DNA from: Scalesia atractyloides
Taxonomy: Eukaryota; Streptophyta; Magnoliopsida; Asterales; Asteraceae
Direction: 5' to 3'
DNA length: 64,000 nt
NCBI GenBank assembly: GCA_947069175.1
Contig: CAMTDV010000002.1
Span: forward strand, 9,403,054 to 9,467,053
In this document: one piece after another, positions 47,050 through 57,617 of the stretch
How positions within the stretch are numbered: the stretch's first letter is position 1
How the letters are laid out: each line of letters opens with the position of its first letter
The notes under the pieces: generated by a model
Database searches by the model: none
Told to the model about the DNA's origin: nothing
What the model saw: only the letters and a program-made list of their open reading frames with translations
Made by a program: the position numbers and the translations under genes

Positions 47050-48910
47050 CAAACCATATATTAGTAATGAGTTTCTTGCAAGCCTGAAGCATGGTAGACT
47101 AGTCGATTCCAAAAAATAAAAATTACTCAAAAAAAATTGGAGCAAGTAATGAAGAAGATGGTCAAGTCGAGGCTATAGTAAAGAGGTCTCCTGAATAGAC
47201 ATTAGACATGATGGTTCCAGAAGAATCTCATGTACCTGAAAATAAATAGCTCTTAGTAAATTATATCATGTCTAGAAGTGTATGAATTGAAACAAAATCG
47301 ATGTCGTTATACTTTTGTATATAATATAGTGCTTGAAATGATGAAATGACGAGGATCAAAATTTAAAATCTGCCTATGAATAAATACAAAAAAATGATTG
47401 GCCAAAATGGAACGATGCAAATGAGGCAGAGTTAATTCTCTATTGAAATGGAAAGCTTTCGGACTAGCAGTCCATACAACAGAAGTTGCAAAATATATCA
47501 GATACAATTAGGCCTTTTATGTGAATCAAGAACTTATAGCACAAGGGTTCCACAAAGACCTACGATTATTAATGATAAGATATATTTATCCTATAGTGGA
47601 TGAAATAGCTTTATAGTATTTAATTATTCTAGTATTATAAAGAGAGAATTGATATGCATCTCATGAATATTATGCATCACTTGAAACTAAAAGCTACATG
47701 AAAGTGCTGAAGGATTTAAATTATGTAATTCATGTAAAGTAAGTTCTCGAGAACAATGTGATCACTGTATTTAGATTTGAATACTTTATGATTATTTTAC
47801 ATGTTGGATATAAGTGGAACTTCTAAAGAGTTTCCTAAGGTAGTTGAGTGCTTAAAAGTTAATTAAAACATCTTAATGATGTATTTCTTGTGCAACAATA
47901 GACATACATAGAAGAAATATGTACTCAGTGATTTTGATATCTCAATAAATAAAGAGAAGGTACAATTTTGATTTTAAAGATATGATATAGAAATCAATAT
48001 TTAAACAAGAAAGTTATATGACATCTCCTAAAGTGTGTACACATACACCTATATAGTCAAAATGGAAAAAAGTTTGTGATGGATTATAAATATCTAAGCA
48101 TAGATATGAAAACCTCAAGAAATGTTCTACAAAGTTTACAAGATATGTATGGACTAAAATAGTTAAGTCGATTGTGATATAAGACTCACTGGTGAGCTCA
48201 GAGATAAGAAATGTATATGGTGTAGTTAGTCCATATGTTTTCATTAAAAGAACAATATAAGGTTTATAAATATCATTGGTGATGTCATTGACTCTCCTGA
48301 CAAGATCAAAATAAGCTCAAATATTAAAGTAATAATTTTCAAACTATAAATGATATTGCAAATTTGTGGCTCAATATGTAGAACAAGCAATTGTATTGTT
48401 ATCCATAAATCATAATACATGTAGAAGATGGTGGGCATTTTCATACGGACAAAGTTTATGGTGTAAATACATTTAATGATGTCCATATAGTTGATATAGA
48501 AAATACCTCTTATCATCTCGTACCAAAGAAGTAAAGATCATTGTCCAGAAGTACCATTGTTAAATACAAACTATATTAATATATCTTGCTAGTTATTGAC
48601 AAGATATAACTGGTGTACAATGAGGAGATAATGTAATGAGTAAAACTTATGTTTTCTATACTCTTAAGGAACAAACAATATGGGTTCATATTTTATTAAC
48701 CCATCAACAAATTTGGTTAGTTTTGTAAATGCAGAAAATGTAACAAAACACATTCATGGATCTTATGGGATTTACTTACAAAACGAGGCAACTAAAGAAG
48801 ATTATAAATCAATGTTCATTAAAGGATTGCACATTAAGGGATCAAGCGACAAATCGCAGACTACAAAAGTTTTCAGCAACCTTCATAGAAGATTTGCATC
48901 TGTTACTTAA
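47050..48910 (+). pseudogene. Copia pol remnant
   Basis: Recognisable but broken: NDWPKWNDANEAEL near 47390-47430, matching the start of Copia reverse transcriptase (NDWPKWKDAI.AEL), then LIAQGFHKDL near 47530-47560, corresponding to LVAQGFSQ. Near the end, HIKGSSDKSQTTKVFSNLH (about 48830-48890) corresponds to the HIKGDRTKHISPKFF segment of RNase H. Stops occur every few dozen codons. Confidence 0.65.
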
Positions 48911-49180
48911 ATAATACATATTATAATGAGGGGGAGTTTTACACAAGTTGTACTCTTTTCCCTTCACTAAGTTTTATCTCATTGGGTTTTCTTAGTAAGA
49001 TTTTAACGAGGCAACGTACCTGATCCAGAAGTATCAGGGGGAGACAATACGCGCTGCACTCTTTTTCCCTTAGCTGAGGTTTTGTCCCACTGGGTTTTCC
49101 TGGCAAGGTTTTTAACGAGGCAGGATCTCCAAGCGTACTGAAAGAATAATGTACCCCTTTATTTTATCACGTGTGGATAG

Positions 49181-49191
49181 TCAAGGGGGAT
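49181..49191 (+). promoter_or_regulatory. Polypurine tract of the Copia element
   Basis: TCAAGGGGGAT lies directly before the 3' LTR start at 49192. Confidence 0.7.
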
Positions 49192-49432
49192 TGTTATAAA
49201 TATATTATTTATTAGTGACTATCCACATTACCAATTCCCATATTATATTTATGTTTGTATCAATGTCATAACGCCTATATATTGGCATTTGTATATGATG
49301 TTAATATCAATGAGAAGGATTCTTATTCCTTTATTTTTCATGTTCTTGTTCTCTACATCATCTATATAGTCTTGTTTTCTCATGTTTATTGTAGTTGTAT
49401 ATTGGTTTCTAATAAACCGTTGTTTTACAACA
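49192..49432 (+). repeat. 3' LTR of the Copia element
   Basis: 241 bp, closely similar to the 5' LTR, ending TTTTACAACA before the CCTAG duplication. Confidence 0.9.
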
Positions 49433-49437
49433 CCTAG

Positions 49438-50671
49438 TAGATTATATGAATAGTCCATGTGGTTTTTTTTAAGGACCAATGGTAAAAAGGTAATTATACA
49501 TAGGTTTTACTAGAAAATATTAACCCAGTTGGTAATTTGAAGGATAGATAGCTTAGGGACTGTGCATGCAAGAAAAAAAAACAAAGGGATGAAAACCAAA
49601 ATTTGGCCCAAACCATAGTGACTAACAATGTAAGTTTTCCGTGTATTTACGAATAGAAAATCATATCTATGTCAAATAATTTTTTTTACTAGTTTTGTGT
49701 AAGACTGTAGCTCACTTTTACTTATGCATTCATATATTTGAAGCACCAGTTTGTTATTTCATAGGTTTTGGCATAGAAAGAACCTCACCATGTTCTGAAA
49801 ACAAAATACTACACGCCAATAAATGAATTATCAAAATTGAAGATTGTAATGAATTTTTACTCTGTTGATCATGTTTTTGGGTTTTTTCAAAAAAAAAAAA
49901 AAAACTGTGCTAGAGGATTCACTTGCGAAAGAATAGACACTATGGTGTGACCAAATTGGCAAATTATGATTCTCAATCGCACAAATGCATACAAATGTTT
50001 GAAACTTTGTGATAAGAATTGTTTATATGATGTATAAAATTTTCCGAGGTGCATAATCACTTTTTTGTTTTTATGAAGACGATATTCAACTTCTAACGAC
50101 GTGAAGCATGTTTACCTTCCTCAAAAAACATATGATATTATTATTATTATTATTTTGAACAGCAAATTTGGATCAGTGACGGATCACTGAAATATCATCG
50201 TGCCACCAGCGGAACCACCCGACTATATCCATCTCTACTAGGCTATAATGCCTATACACCAATTCAGGAGAAAACCCAACAAATTTGGGAAGAACCCCGC
50301 TTGTAAGAAACGAACTCAAAACATAATGGTTCTTGAGCCTTATCTCACCCTAAAAGATACCACTAGGCTATAATGCAACAGACGGTTTGATATTATTTTA
50401 AATCTGAATATTGGACGTCTAAGGCTTTCAAAATTAAAGAGCGTTTTTTAGTCATAGATGTCTTTTTAGAAATGAAAGGGTGTATTTCTTTTAATAATTA
50501 TAGTTTGGGGCAGCATGCAAGGGCGTCCATTATTTTGATATAAATGGTTTTGACTTTATCAAAAGGTATACAATTAGAGAATGTATCGGAAGTGTTTATT
50601 TTCCAAAACAACTCAATTACAAAACCGAATGCCAAATTACATGTTGGATTTAGTGGTGTGGAGTGACGGTC
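49438..50671. other. AT-rich intergenic sequence
   Basis: Poly-A and poly-T tracts are present. 50160-50390 contains CACTAGGCTATAATGC twice (near 50238 and 50361) and an inverted match to 42890-42935. No gene is seen. Confidence 0.45.
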
Positions 50672-50679
50672 CATGTCAT

Positions 50680-50844
50680 CAGTGGCGGATTTAGACAAAA
50701 CGTCAAGGGGCAACGTTTCAAAATTTTCTTTTTTATAGGGGCAGCAAAATCGAAAAAATGTCAATTTTTTCCAAAATTACACTACCGCCAGAGTATCAAG
50801 GGGTAGCGGGGGCTACCCCTATTCTCAAGCTACATCCGCCTCTG
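50680..50844 (-). mobile_element. hAT-type MITE, CAGTGGCGGA family, copy 1
   Basis: Termini are CAGTGGCGGATTTAG and, reversed, CAGAGGCGGATGTAG. The 8-bp target duplication is CATGTCAT (50672-50679) and CATGTCAC (50845-50852). 165 bp. It is opposite in orientation to the copy at 52488-52642. Confidence 0.9.
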
Positions 50845-51109
50845 CATGTCACGCAATCCTATTAACGCCTTAAAATCATCCCTCTGGCATCATTGAGGGA
50901 TGCCATCACCAATACAATGGTGAGTGTCATCCATTTCATGTGTGGGCCCTCTTTTCCTTTCTACCAATTATCAATTTTCATGTTTTCTTTATCTTTTTTT
51001 TTCTTTTTTATTAATAGTTAAAGAAGCTTTATTTCACACCATACTAATGAAGAATGAGTTAGTTAAAACCATTGTCTATGTGATGCTAACATGACATAGA
51101 CATAACGTC

Positions 51110-52452
51110 TAGCATTTTATTCCACATCACCAGCCTTTGTGATTATACATATCAATCACATTGCAAATTGAATCAAAATTAAAAGGATCCATCACATGGA
51201 TAAAAAACATAAGGTGAAAAATACTAATATTTCTTAAATCCAAGCATCTCATTTGCATGTGTTGATCTTCATTGAAAGTAAAATAGTTTATGCATGTCTC
51301 TATCTCTTAATCACATGCTTTATAATTGTTATCAAATCTCTTTCTTTTAATCATTTAAACACAGAAAATTAAACACCCAATCACTTAACCTTAAATACAT
51401 CCTGATGCAGCTTAGCTAAAAGACATGTTTGTCTTTGATAACTATGTGTCAATAGAGGGATTATGAATTAACAAATAGCCTCGTTGACTTAATTATTTAA
51501 TTAAAGGGAGCATTAGGGTTTAATGGGATGAAGATCTAAATTTGTTAATGGAGTAGTTATTAGTTTAGTGCCCCACTATGTGGGGTCAAACCATTTGTGT
51601 GTTCAATGGTTTGGGTCGTCTTTGTGAAGATACCATTTGTAGCTCAAGGAACTTGTTTTGAACAGGTCTTATTAATCTCAATTTTGTAACAAGTTTTTAT
51701 ATTTGTTGATATATTAAAAAAATCAATCTTTGAAAAATGGATATTTAGTGGGGGACATCAAAAAAGATCCAAAATTAGCAATCAGTTGTGATTTAATAGA
51801 AGTATACAAAGAATAAAAATAGGAAGACTTTAGTGGGGGACATATAAAGAATTTATATGCTTTTTAGCAAGAGATCTTCATTACTTTAAGCAAGAATGGT
51901 ATCTTTAATTAAATAATTAAGTTAGCAAGGCTATTTTCTTTAAATGAAAAATGTTACATAATTACTTCTTCTAAATTACATTAAATTTACTTCATGCGAG
52001 GAATTAAACCCTATTCTCTTCTTAAGAGGCACAAAGCCTTTACCACCTCACCAAAGTGATGATGGCGAGGCTATTTATTAACTCATAATCACTCTATTGA
52101 CACATAGTTATCCAAGACAAACATGTCTTTTGGCTAAGCGGCACCAAGAGGATGTATTTAAGGTGAAGTAATTGGGTATTTGATTTTGTGTGTGTAAATG
52201 ATTAAAAAAGAAAGGGATTTGAAAACAATTATAAAGCATGTGATTAAGAGATAAAGACATGCATAAACCATTTTACTTTCAATGAAAATCGACACATATG
52301 AATCACATGTTCGGATTTAAGAAATATTATTATTCTTAACCTTAATTTTTTTATCCATGTGATAAGAATATGGATCCTTTTAATTTTTTATTCAATTTCC
52401 AATGTGATTAGTATGTATAACCATAAAAGTTGGATGATTTGAAATAAAGCAC
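51110..52452. repeat. Large imperfect inverted repeat, about 430-bp arms
   Basis: The left arm 51110-51537 is the reverse complement of the right arm 51872-52452 (the right arm also holds a 140-bp insertion). Matching blocks include AGTAAAATAGTTTATGCATG, TTAATCACATGCTTTATAAT, ACATAGTTATC..GACAAACATGTC and TTAATTATTTAATTAAAG. The loop is 334 bp. Transcribed, it could fold as one long hairpin. No ORF and no clear target duplication is seen. Confidence 0.85.
51937..52067 (-). mobile_element. SINE-like insertion in the inverted repeat
   Basis: It interrupts only the right arm and is flanked by the 9-bp duplication AGGCTATTT (51928-51936 and 52068-52076). On the minus strand it reads TGAGGTGGTAAAGGCTTTGT (A-box-like) and then GGTTTAATTCC (B-box-like). 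Duplication length and decayed Pol III boxes suggest a tRNA-derived SINE. Confidence 0.5.
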
Positions 52453-52487
52453 TCATACATCATACATCATGTATCTCTCATATTAGT

Positions 52488-52642
52488 CAGAGGCGGATGT
52501 ACATAGTAATAAGGGGTAGCCTCCGTTATCCCCTGACGCTCCGGCGGTAGTGTAAATTTTGGAAAAATTTGACGTTTTTCGATTCCGTTACCCTTATCTT
52601 TTAAAACGTTACCCTTTGGCACTCCGACTAGATCCGCCACTG
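52488..52642 (+). mobile_element. hAT-type MITE, CAGTGGCGGA family, copy 2
   Basis: Termini are CAGAGGCGGATGTAC and, reversed, CAGTGGCGGATCTAG. The 8-bp target duplication is ATATTAGT (52480-52487) and ATATTACC (52643-52650), six of eight. It shares GGTAGTGTAA and the interior with the first copy, in inverse orientation. Confidence 0.85.
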
Positions 52643-52999
52643 ATATTACCGTTACGTAGACAATAACTTTAACTAACACGCTCACTTACTAGCATGATTT
52701 AATTGGCGGAGGTGACCATGGGACCACTTATAGTTTATAATGCAAAACATAGAAAGAATTTAGTGGGACATGTGGTTAATATAACATCTAAATTTATCAC
52801 ACATTTAACAATATTTATTCAGTTATAAAACCACCTTCAACCAGTGTTTTTAGATAGCAACCGTAGGCCACATGAAATGACAACCAATATGAATGACAGA
52901 TGTAGAAAGAAGGATGTACTTTCATTCGGTAGATGTCATACGTAACAATATAAATTTTAAACTACTATATCAATAGTCATAACCGGACCCAAGTAAAAG

Positions 53000-54279
53000 G
53001 GTTGGTGAGCGGGCCTCCCATTTAGAAAAAAAAAAAGATTAAAATTTAATTAAATCTTTTACTTTCATTTACACCCTTATAATATAATTTTTGATTTCGT
53101 CACCAACTAACACTTGAAATTTCCATGCAAGCAAATGGTTTCAATGGTAATATATTTATTTTAATAAAAGATATCATAAAAATATATCTTAAAACAATGA
53201 TACAACCGTAAAATTAATGAATATACCTAGAGTTTCAACTTACATATACAGTAATTTTAATAATATTTTATGCAACTTTTATAATTCGAATAATTTACTT
53301 TATGTCAATTTTATATAATTATAAACAAAAGTTGGATAACCATTGGTCAACTTTTTTTTTTTATTTTTTACTATTTGTTTTTTAATAAGTTTTTAGATTT
53401 TCGACTTTTACCTTTCAACATTTAGCATTAGTACTTACAATCTTCTAACTTTATAATCATTTTTACGTGCTTATATTTATGTATGTTCGGTATAAATTTA
53501 GGTTAATTATGTTTTTTTTTGAAAATGGATAGGCTCGGACATAATATGTTTTTTTTTGCTTCTTTTTTTATTTTACGTTTTCAGTTAATCTACGTTTTGC
53601 ATAAATTTTGTTTTATAACAAGTTGAATCAAAATTAATATGTTTTCAACAGACTTTACAAATTTGACTTACTTGATGTTTTGGCGTCACCACAACATGCG
53701 GTATCATATTTAGCTTAAAAACATATTTTTTTTATTTTTGTGTACATGTTGGTACAAGTTCAGGTTTTTTTATGATTTCAGTTGATCTATATTTTGGTAT
53801 AAATTTTGTTTTACAACACGTGGGTCAAATATAATATGTTTCGTTAGACTCTATCGCAACGCGTGGTACCGTTTTTAACTTAAAAACATAATTTCTTTTT
53901 TATTTTTTGTACGTGTTAATATAAGTTCAGGTTGGTGTTCGACGAAATTTTTTTTCGCAAATAAGTGGGGCCATATATAATGGTTCAGGTATTTATAGTA
54001 AAAATTGGAGTTACTTTACATTTGAACCCGTCGCAACGCGCGGGAAGATTTACTAATTATACATATATACATTTGAAAGTTACATGAACAATAACTTGCA
54101 ATTTGCCTTTTTTTCTTGTTTTTTTTGTCTTTTCTCTCTTTTTTGTTTTATTTTCTGACTTTTTTTTTGTTTTTAAAATTTTTACCACTCAACTTTTAAC
54201 GTTAACAATTATAACATTTTAACTTTCTAAATAGTTTTTAATCGAGTCTTACGTGTTTATTTCTTATGTACATGTTGGT
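53000..54279. repeat. Degenerate long tandem repeats with CGCAACGCG
   Basis: Units share GTATAAATTTTGTTTTA, TCAAATATAATATGTTT, CGCAACGCG, TTAAAAACAT and ATAAGTTCAGGTT at spacings of about 170-200 bp. A larger block (53390-53500) is repeated near 54180-54280. The array continues after the solo LTR at 56584. CCCGTCGCAACGCGCGGG near 54029 is a near-palindrome. A decayed Helitron-like origin is possible but not shown. Confidence 0.6.
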
Positions 54280-56578
54280 TGTCACACCCCAACCGATGAC
54301 GGAAACATCGGAGTGAGACGATAACGAGATTGCTCATTGCTTACAACGCTAACAATGACAATATGTAAAGTCGAATTTCATTTCAAGAATAATTGTCAAA
54401 ATACAACATTAAAACAAATACAACAATTAAACTTAACAAGTTTAAATAACACAATACAACAAAATTGATGCAACAATATTAACCTAAACGTCTAAATGTG
54501 TGTATCTAAGTCCTTGCTATTTGATTTCATAGCATCATCTTCATAACAATTCAATGCAAAAGCAAAGGCGAGTACACAAGTTTAAGCATAGCATATGTAT
54601 ACGAATAAAGTTTAAACAAATTCTCACGGCAACTATGATTCTACAAGAGCATATACAAGGTATGCAATACTACTAGTCAAACCCTTAACGCAATCACGAT
54701 GTTTTAACATGGCCTCAAGATTACACGATGGAGGGGGATGCGTTACTTCCTATAGCGCTATGCATGTCAAACGAAGGCTTTAAACAAGTTAATGACTAAA
54801 GTATCACATAAAGAATGTCCAAGATATAAGCATCAAATGATCGTATCAAGTATTCATGTTTATATGATTGTTTGTGCATTTCATAAAGTTTAAGTGTTGT
54901 GGTTTTGGTATAAGTAAACATGTTACACCCAAAAGTGTTGTAAACGAAAAGTGGATCGAGTGTACTCACGGTTTTGCTAGCTTCCACTTGTTCCGCGAAG
55001 GGTTTGGAGGAACACTGAGTTCTCCTACATGAGGAGAACATATGTTGGTAAGTATTCGAACGATAACGGAGGATTTAGGAATTTAAATATACTAAAATAT
55101 GTTATACGAGAAAATAATCATCTAGATTTAATACTCGTTATTGACACTATAAGACCCATTCGGGTTGATGTGTTTTCATGGGTTAGGTTACCCATTAGAA
55201 TCGTAACGAGAGATTAAGTACGTAGGTGATGTAACCTAGTACCATGACGGACAATCATTTGATTACCATCAAGAGTTCGGTTAGTGAATATATACATATA
55301 TTATATAGCGTACGTAATAAGTAAATCATAAACATCATGGAAGTTCATAGAAGTCATGATGGAGGTAGGAGGATAACCTTCCTTTTAAAACCCCTTTCGT
55401 ATAGTTCACCAATACATAAGTCGTCACAAGGACGACAAGGATGGTCATGAGTAAGTTTAAACAATAAAGTAAAGATGAAAAATAAACAAAATCATCAAGT
55501 GAGGTGGTGGATCGATGGTAGGATAGCCAAGGCTTCCAAGTGATCACACACTACCAACTCAAGCATAAACTTGGAAGGATACAACACTTGTGGGTTAAAA
55601 CCCTATTAAAACAAGAAGATTCTTACACTTGGGACCTTAAATAGGGTGATAGTCCTAGTTGGTTTTCCATAGAAAACCTATGGAAGTATTCCCAAAAGTT
55701 TTTTAAAGGTGAAGAAGAATAAAATATTCAAAGAAGGGAAAATGGGAGTTAGAACTCACTTTTGAAACCTTGAATCTCTATAAGAAGAGAGCTCTTAGAG
55801 CTTTAGAGAGAAGAATGAGAAGATTGAGGTGTGATTGAGAGGAGGAGGCTTCTATTTATAATGGGGAATTGGGGTTTAGGTAATTAATGAAGTTGGTGGT
55901 GGTTGGGGGTTGAAAGAAGGGAAATGGAGCCAAAATTCGCGTATTTTGAAAGATTCTGCCAGACCTGGTCATTTGGCACGGTCGTGCCAATCATAAGCAT
56001 GGTCGTGCGAGCCATGAGCATGACCGTGCGAGACATGAGCATGGTCGTACGGGTCATGAATCTTCACTGAGTGGTCATGAGCACTATCGTGCGAGTCATG
56101 AGCATGGTCGTGCGGGTCATGAATCTTCACTGAGTGGTCATGAGCACTATCGTGCGAGTCATGAGCATGGTCGTGCGGGTCATGAGCATGGCCGTGCGAA
56201 TCATGAGCATGGTCATGCTTCCCGACATAATTTTTCTAAATTTGTAGTTTGACTACTAGAGTTTGAAAATTTCATTATTTTATGCTAGAAACTCATAATT
56301 TAGCATGTTTTTAAGTGTTTCACGTATGTGTAAGTATATTTTGAGTATCAAGTATGAATGTATGAGTATTTGCACGCATAACAAGTATCGGTTTGTATGT
56401 AAACACGTATTAAACGATTGAATGCATGTAAGACAAGTATGTATCAAGTATGAATTTTATTACGATCAAAGTCTCGGATTACAAAATTTTGGAAAAGAAA
56501 TACGAATACAAGTTTTTATAAATAGAAATACGATTATACTTTCTAATTAAGGAAAGTACGAAAAAATGAGGCGTTACA
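54280..56578 (+). mobile_element. Solo LTR (2,299 bp) with a perfect target duplication
   Basis: It runs TGTCACACCCC (54280) to GGCGTTACA (56578) between perfect TTGGT duplications (54275-54279 and 56579-56583). Removing it rejoins CATGTTGGTATAAATTC, a phrase of the surrounding tandem repeat. Its start resembles the reverse complement of the solo LTR end at 26325. It contains a GTCGTGC minisatellite and no coding region. Confidence 0.9.
55975..56218 (+). repeat. GCATGGTCGTGC minisatellite
   Basis: The unit is about 20 bp (CATGAGCATGGTCGTGCGGG) with variants, plus a 63-bp higher-order duplication marked by CATGAATCTTCACTGAGTGG at 56055 and 56118. Several units contain GCACGGTCGTGC-like inverted words. 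Confidence 0.9.
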
Positions 56579-56583
56579 TTGGT

Positions 56584-57290
56584 ATAAATTCAAATTGATT
56601 TACGGTTAGACGTAATTTTTTCGGTAATAAATTAGGTCAAATATAATATGTTTTTATGCTTATAATGTACGTTTACGTTTTAACGTGATTTTTCTTTTTA
56701 GAATTGAGTTGGGTGAAACATAATACGTTTTTATTAAACGGTATAAATTCGAGTCACTATACGTTTCGACACTGTCGCAACGCGTCGAAACTATTTTCTT
56801 ACGTGCTTATTAATATGCACGTGTCGATATAAAGTCAAGTTGGTTTCTGATTCGACGTAAACTTTATTCGAAAATATATCAGGTCAAATATAATTCGTTT
56901 CCGTGCTTATTTTTATGTATGTTTTCAGTTGTTCTACGTTTTGACAGAAAATTACAATTAACAAGTTGTGTAAATAGTGCTTTCATCCTATTGCCCTTTA
57001 TGTTTCTTACTTGATTTTTCTTTGGACCTTATTATATTTAATTTTTTTACTTTTCTTTATATGAAGTGTTTTAGTTTTAGGTTCCTTTTTCATTAAAATT
57101 ATATTTAAGATAATGTTACGTTTTCATTTACAGTTAATTTAAATCAGCCCGTCTTATTATCTAATTTAAATTTATTTTTATAGTTTTCGTTTGATTTAAA
57201 ATATATATCAATATTTTTTTAGAGTTCGATTGATGTACTTAACCAAAATAGAATTTTAAGTCTTGAGAAAATAATTGGTTCATAAATTAA
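56584..57290. repeat. Continuation of the CGCAACGCG tandem repeats
   Basis: It holds further degenerate units (TCAAATATAATATGTTT, CGCAACGCGTCG near 56772, ACGTGTCGATATAA) and then AT-rich sequence before the uniporter gene. Confidence 0.6.
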
Positions 57291-57299
57291 GAAAACTAC

Positions 57300-57617
57300 A
57301 ACCCTAGAATTCGCCAAGGTCGGCACATTGCAATTCTACATTGGGGAAACACGCTTTCCATTTTCTGATTCCACGCGCGCCACGCGTCGTAATCGCATAA
57401 CCTCTTTCCATTTAAACGGTCAAATCGCTCCGTCATCTTTTCCGTCCATTCTTCTCTCTCCTTCATTGCTCTATCTCTCATCACTTTCTCTCTCTAAAAC
57501 AGGCATTGCTCAATACTCCAAAATGCACAACCGATTTATGCATCCAAGTCTATAGATACAGACATATACATACATACATACATACATACAGAGAGAGAAA
57601 CAACAGAAAACAAAACG
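57300..57617 (+). promoter_or_regulatory. Probable promoter and 5' leader of the uniporter gene
   Basis: CT-rich tracts (TTCTTCTCTCTCCTTCATTG, TCACTTTCTCTCTC) at 57450-57496 are typical of plant core promoters and leaders. (TACA)n at 57564-57590 and GAGAGAGA follow. No strong TATA box is seen. Confidence 0.4.

Larger units (their letters stand above)
43056..49432 (+). mobile_element. Full-length decayed Copia retrotransposon
   Basis: A perfect 5-bp target duplication CCTAG flanks it (43051-43055 and 49433-49437). The LTRs of 242 and 241 bp (43056-43297 and 49192-49432) run TGTTATAAAT to TTTTACAACA and are closely similar. The body holds a start-like MDPKLMIEMDFPEFPL at 43344 and Copia pol vestiges (about 47050-48900), all broken by many stops. 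Two copies of the conserved 3' leader (GGGTTTTC..AAG.TTTTAACGAGGC) lie at 48940-49015 and 49045-49130. It cannot encode its own proteins. Confidence 0.9.

Noticed and set aside
43056..49432. A coding-competent Copia element
   Set aside because: LTRs and target duplication are intact, but the interior is full of stops in every pol frame.
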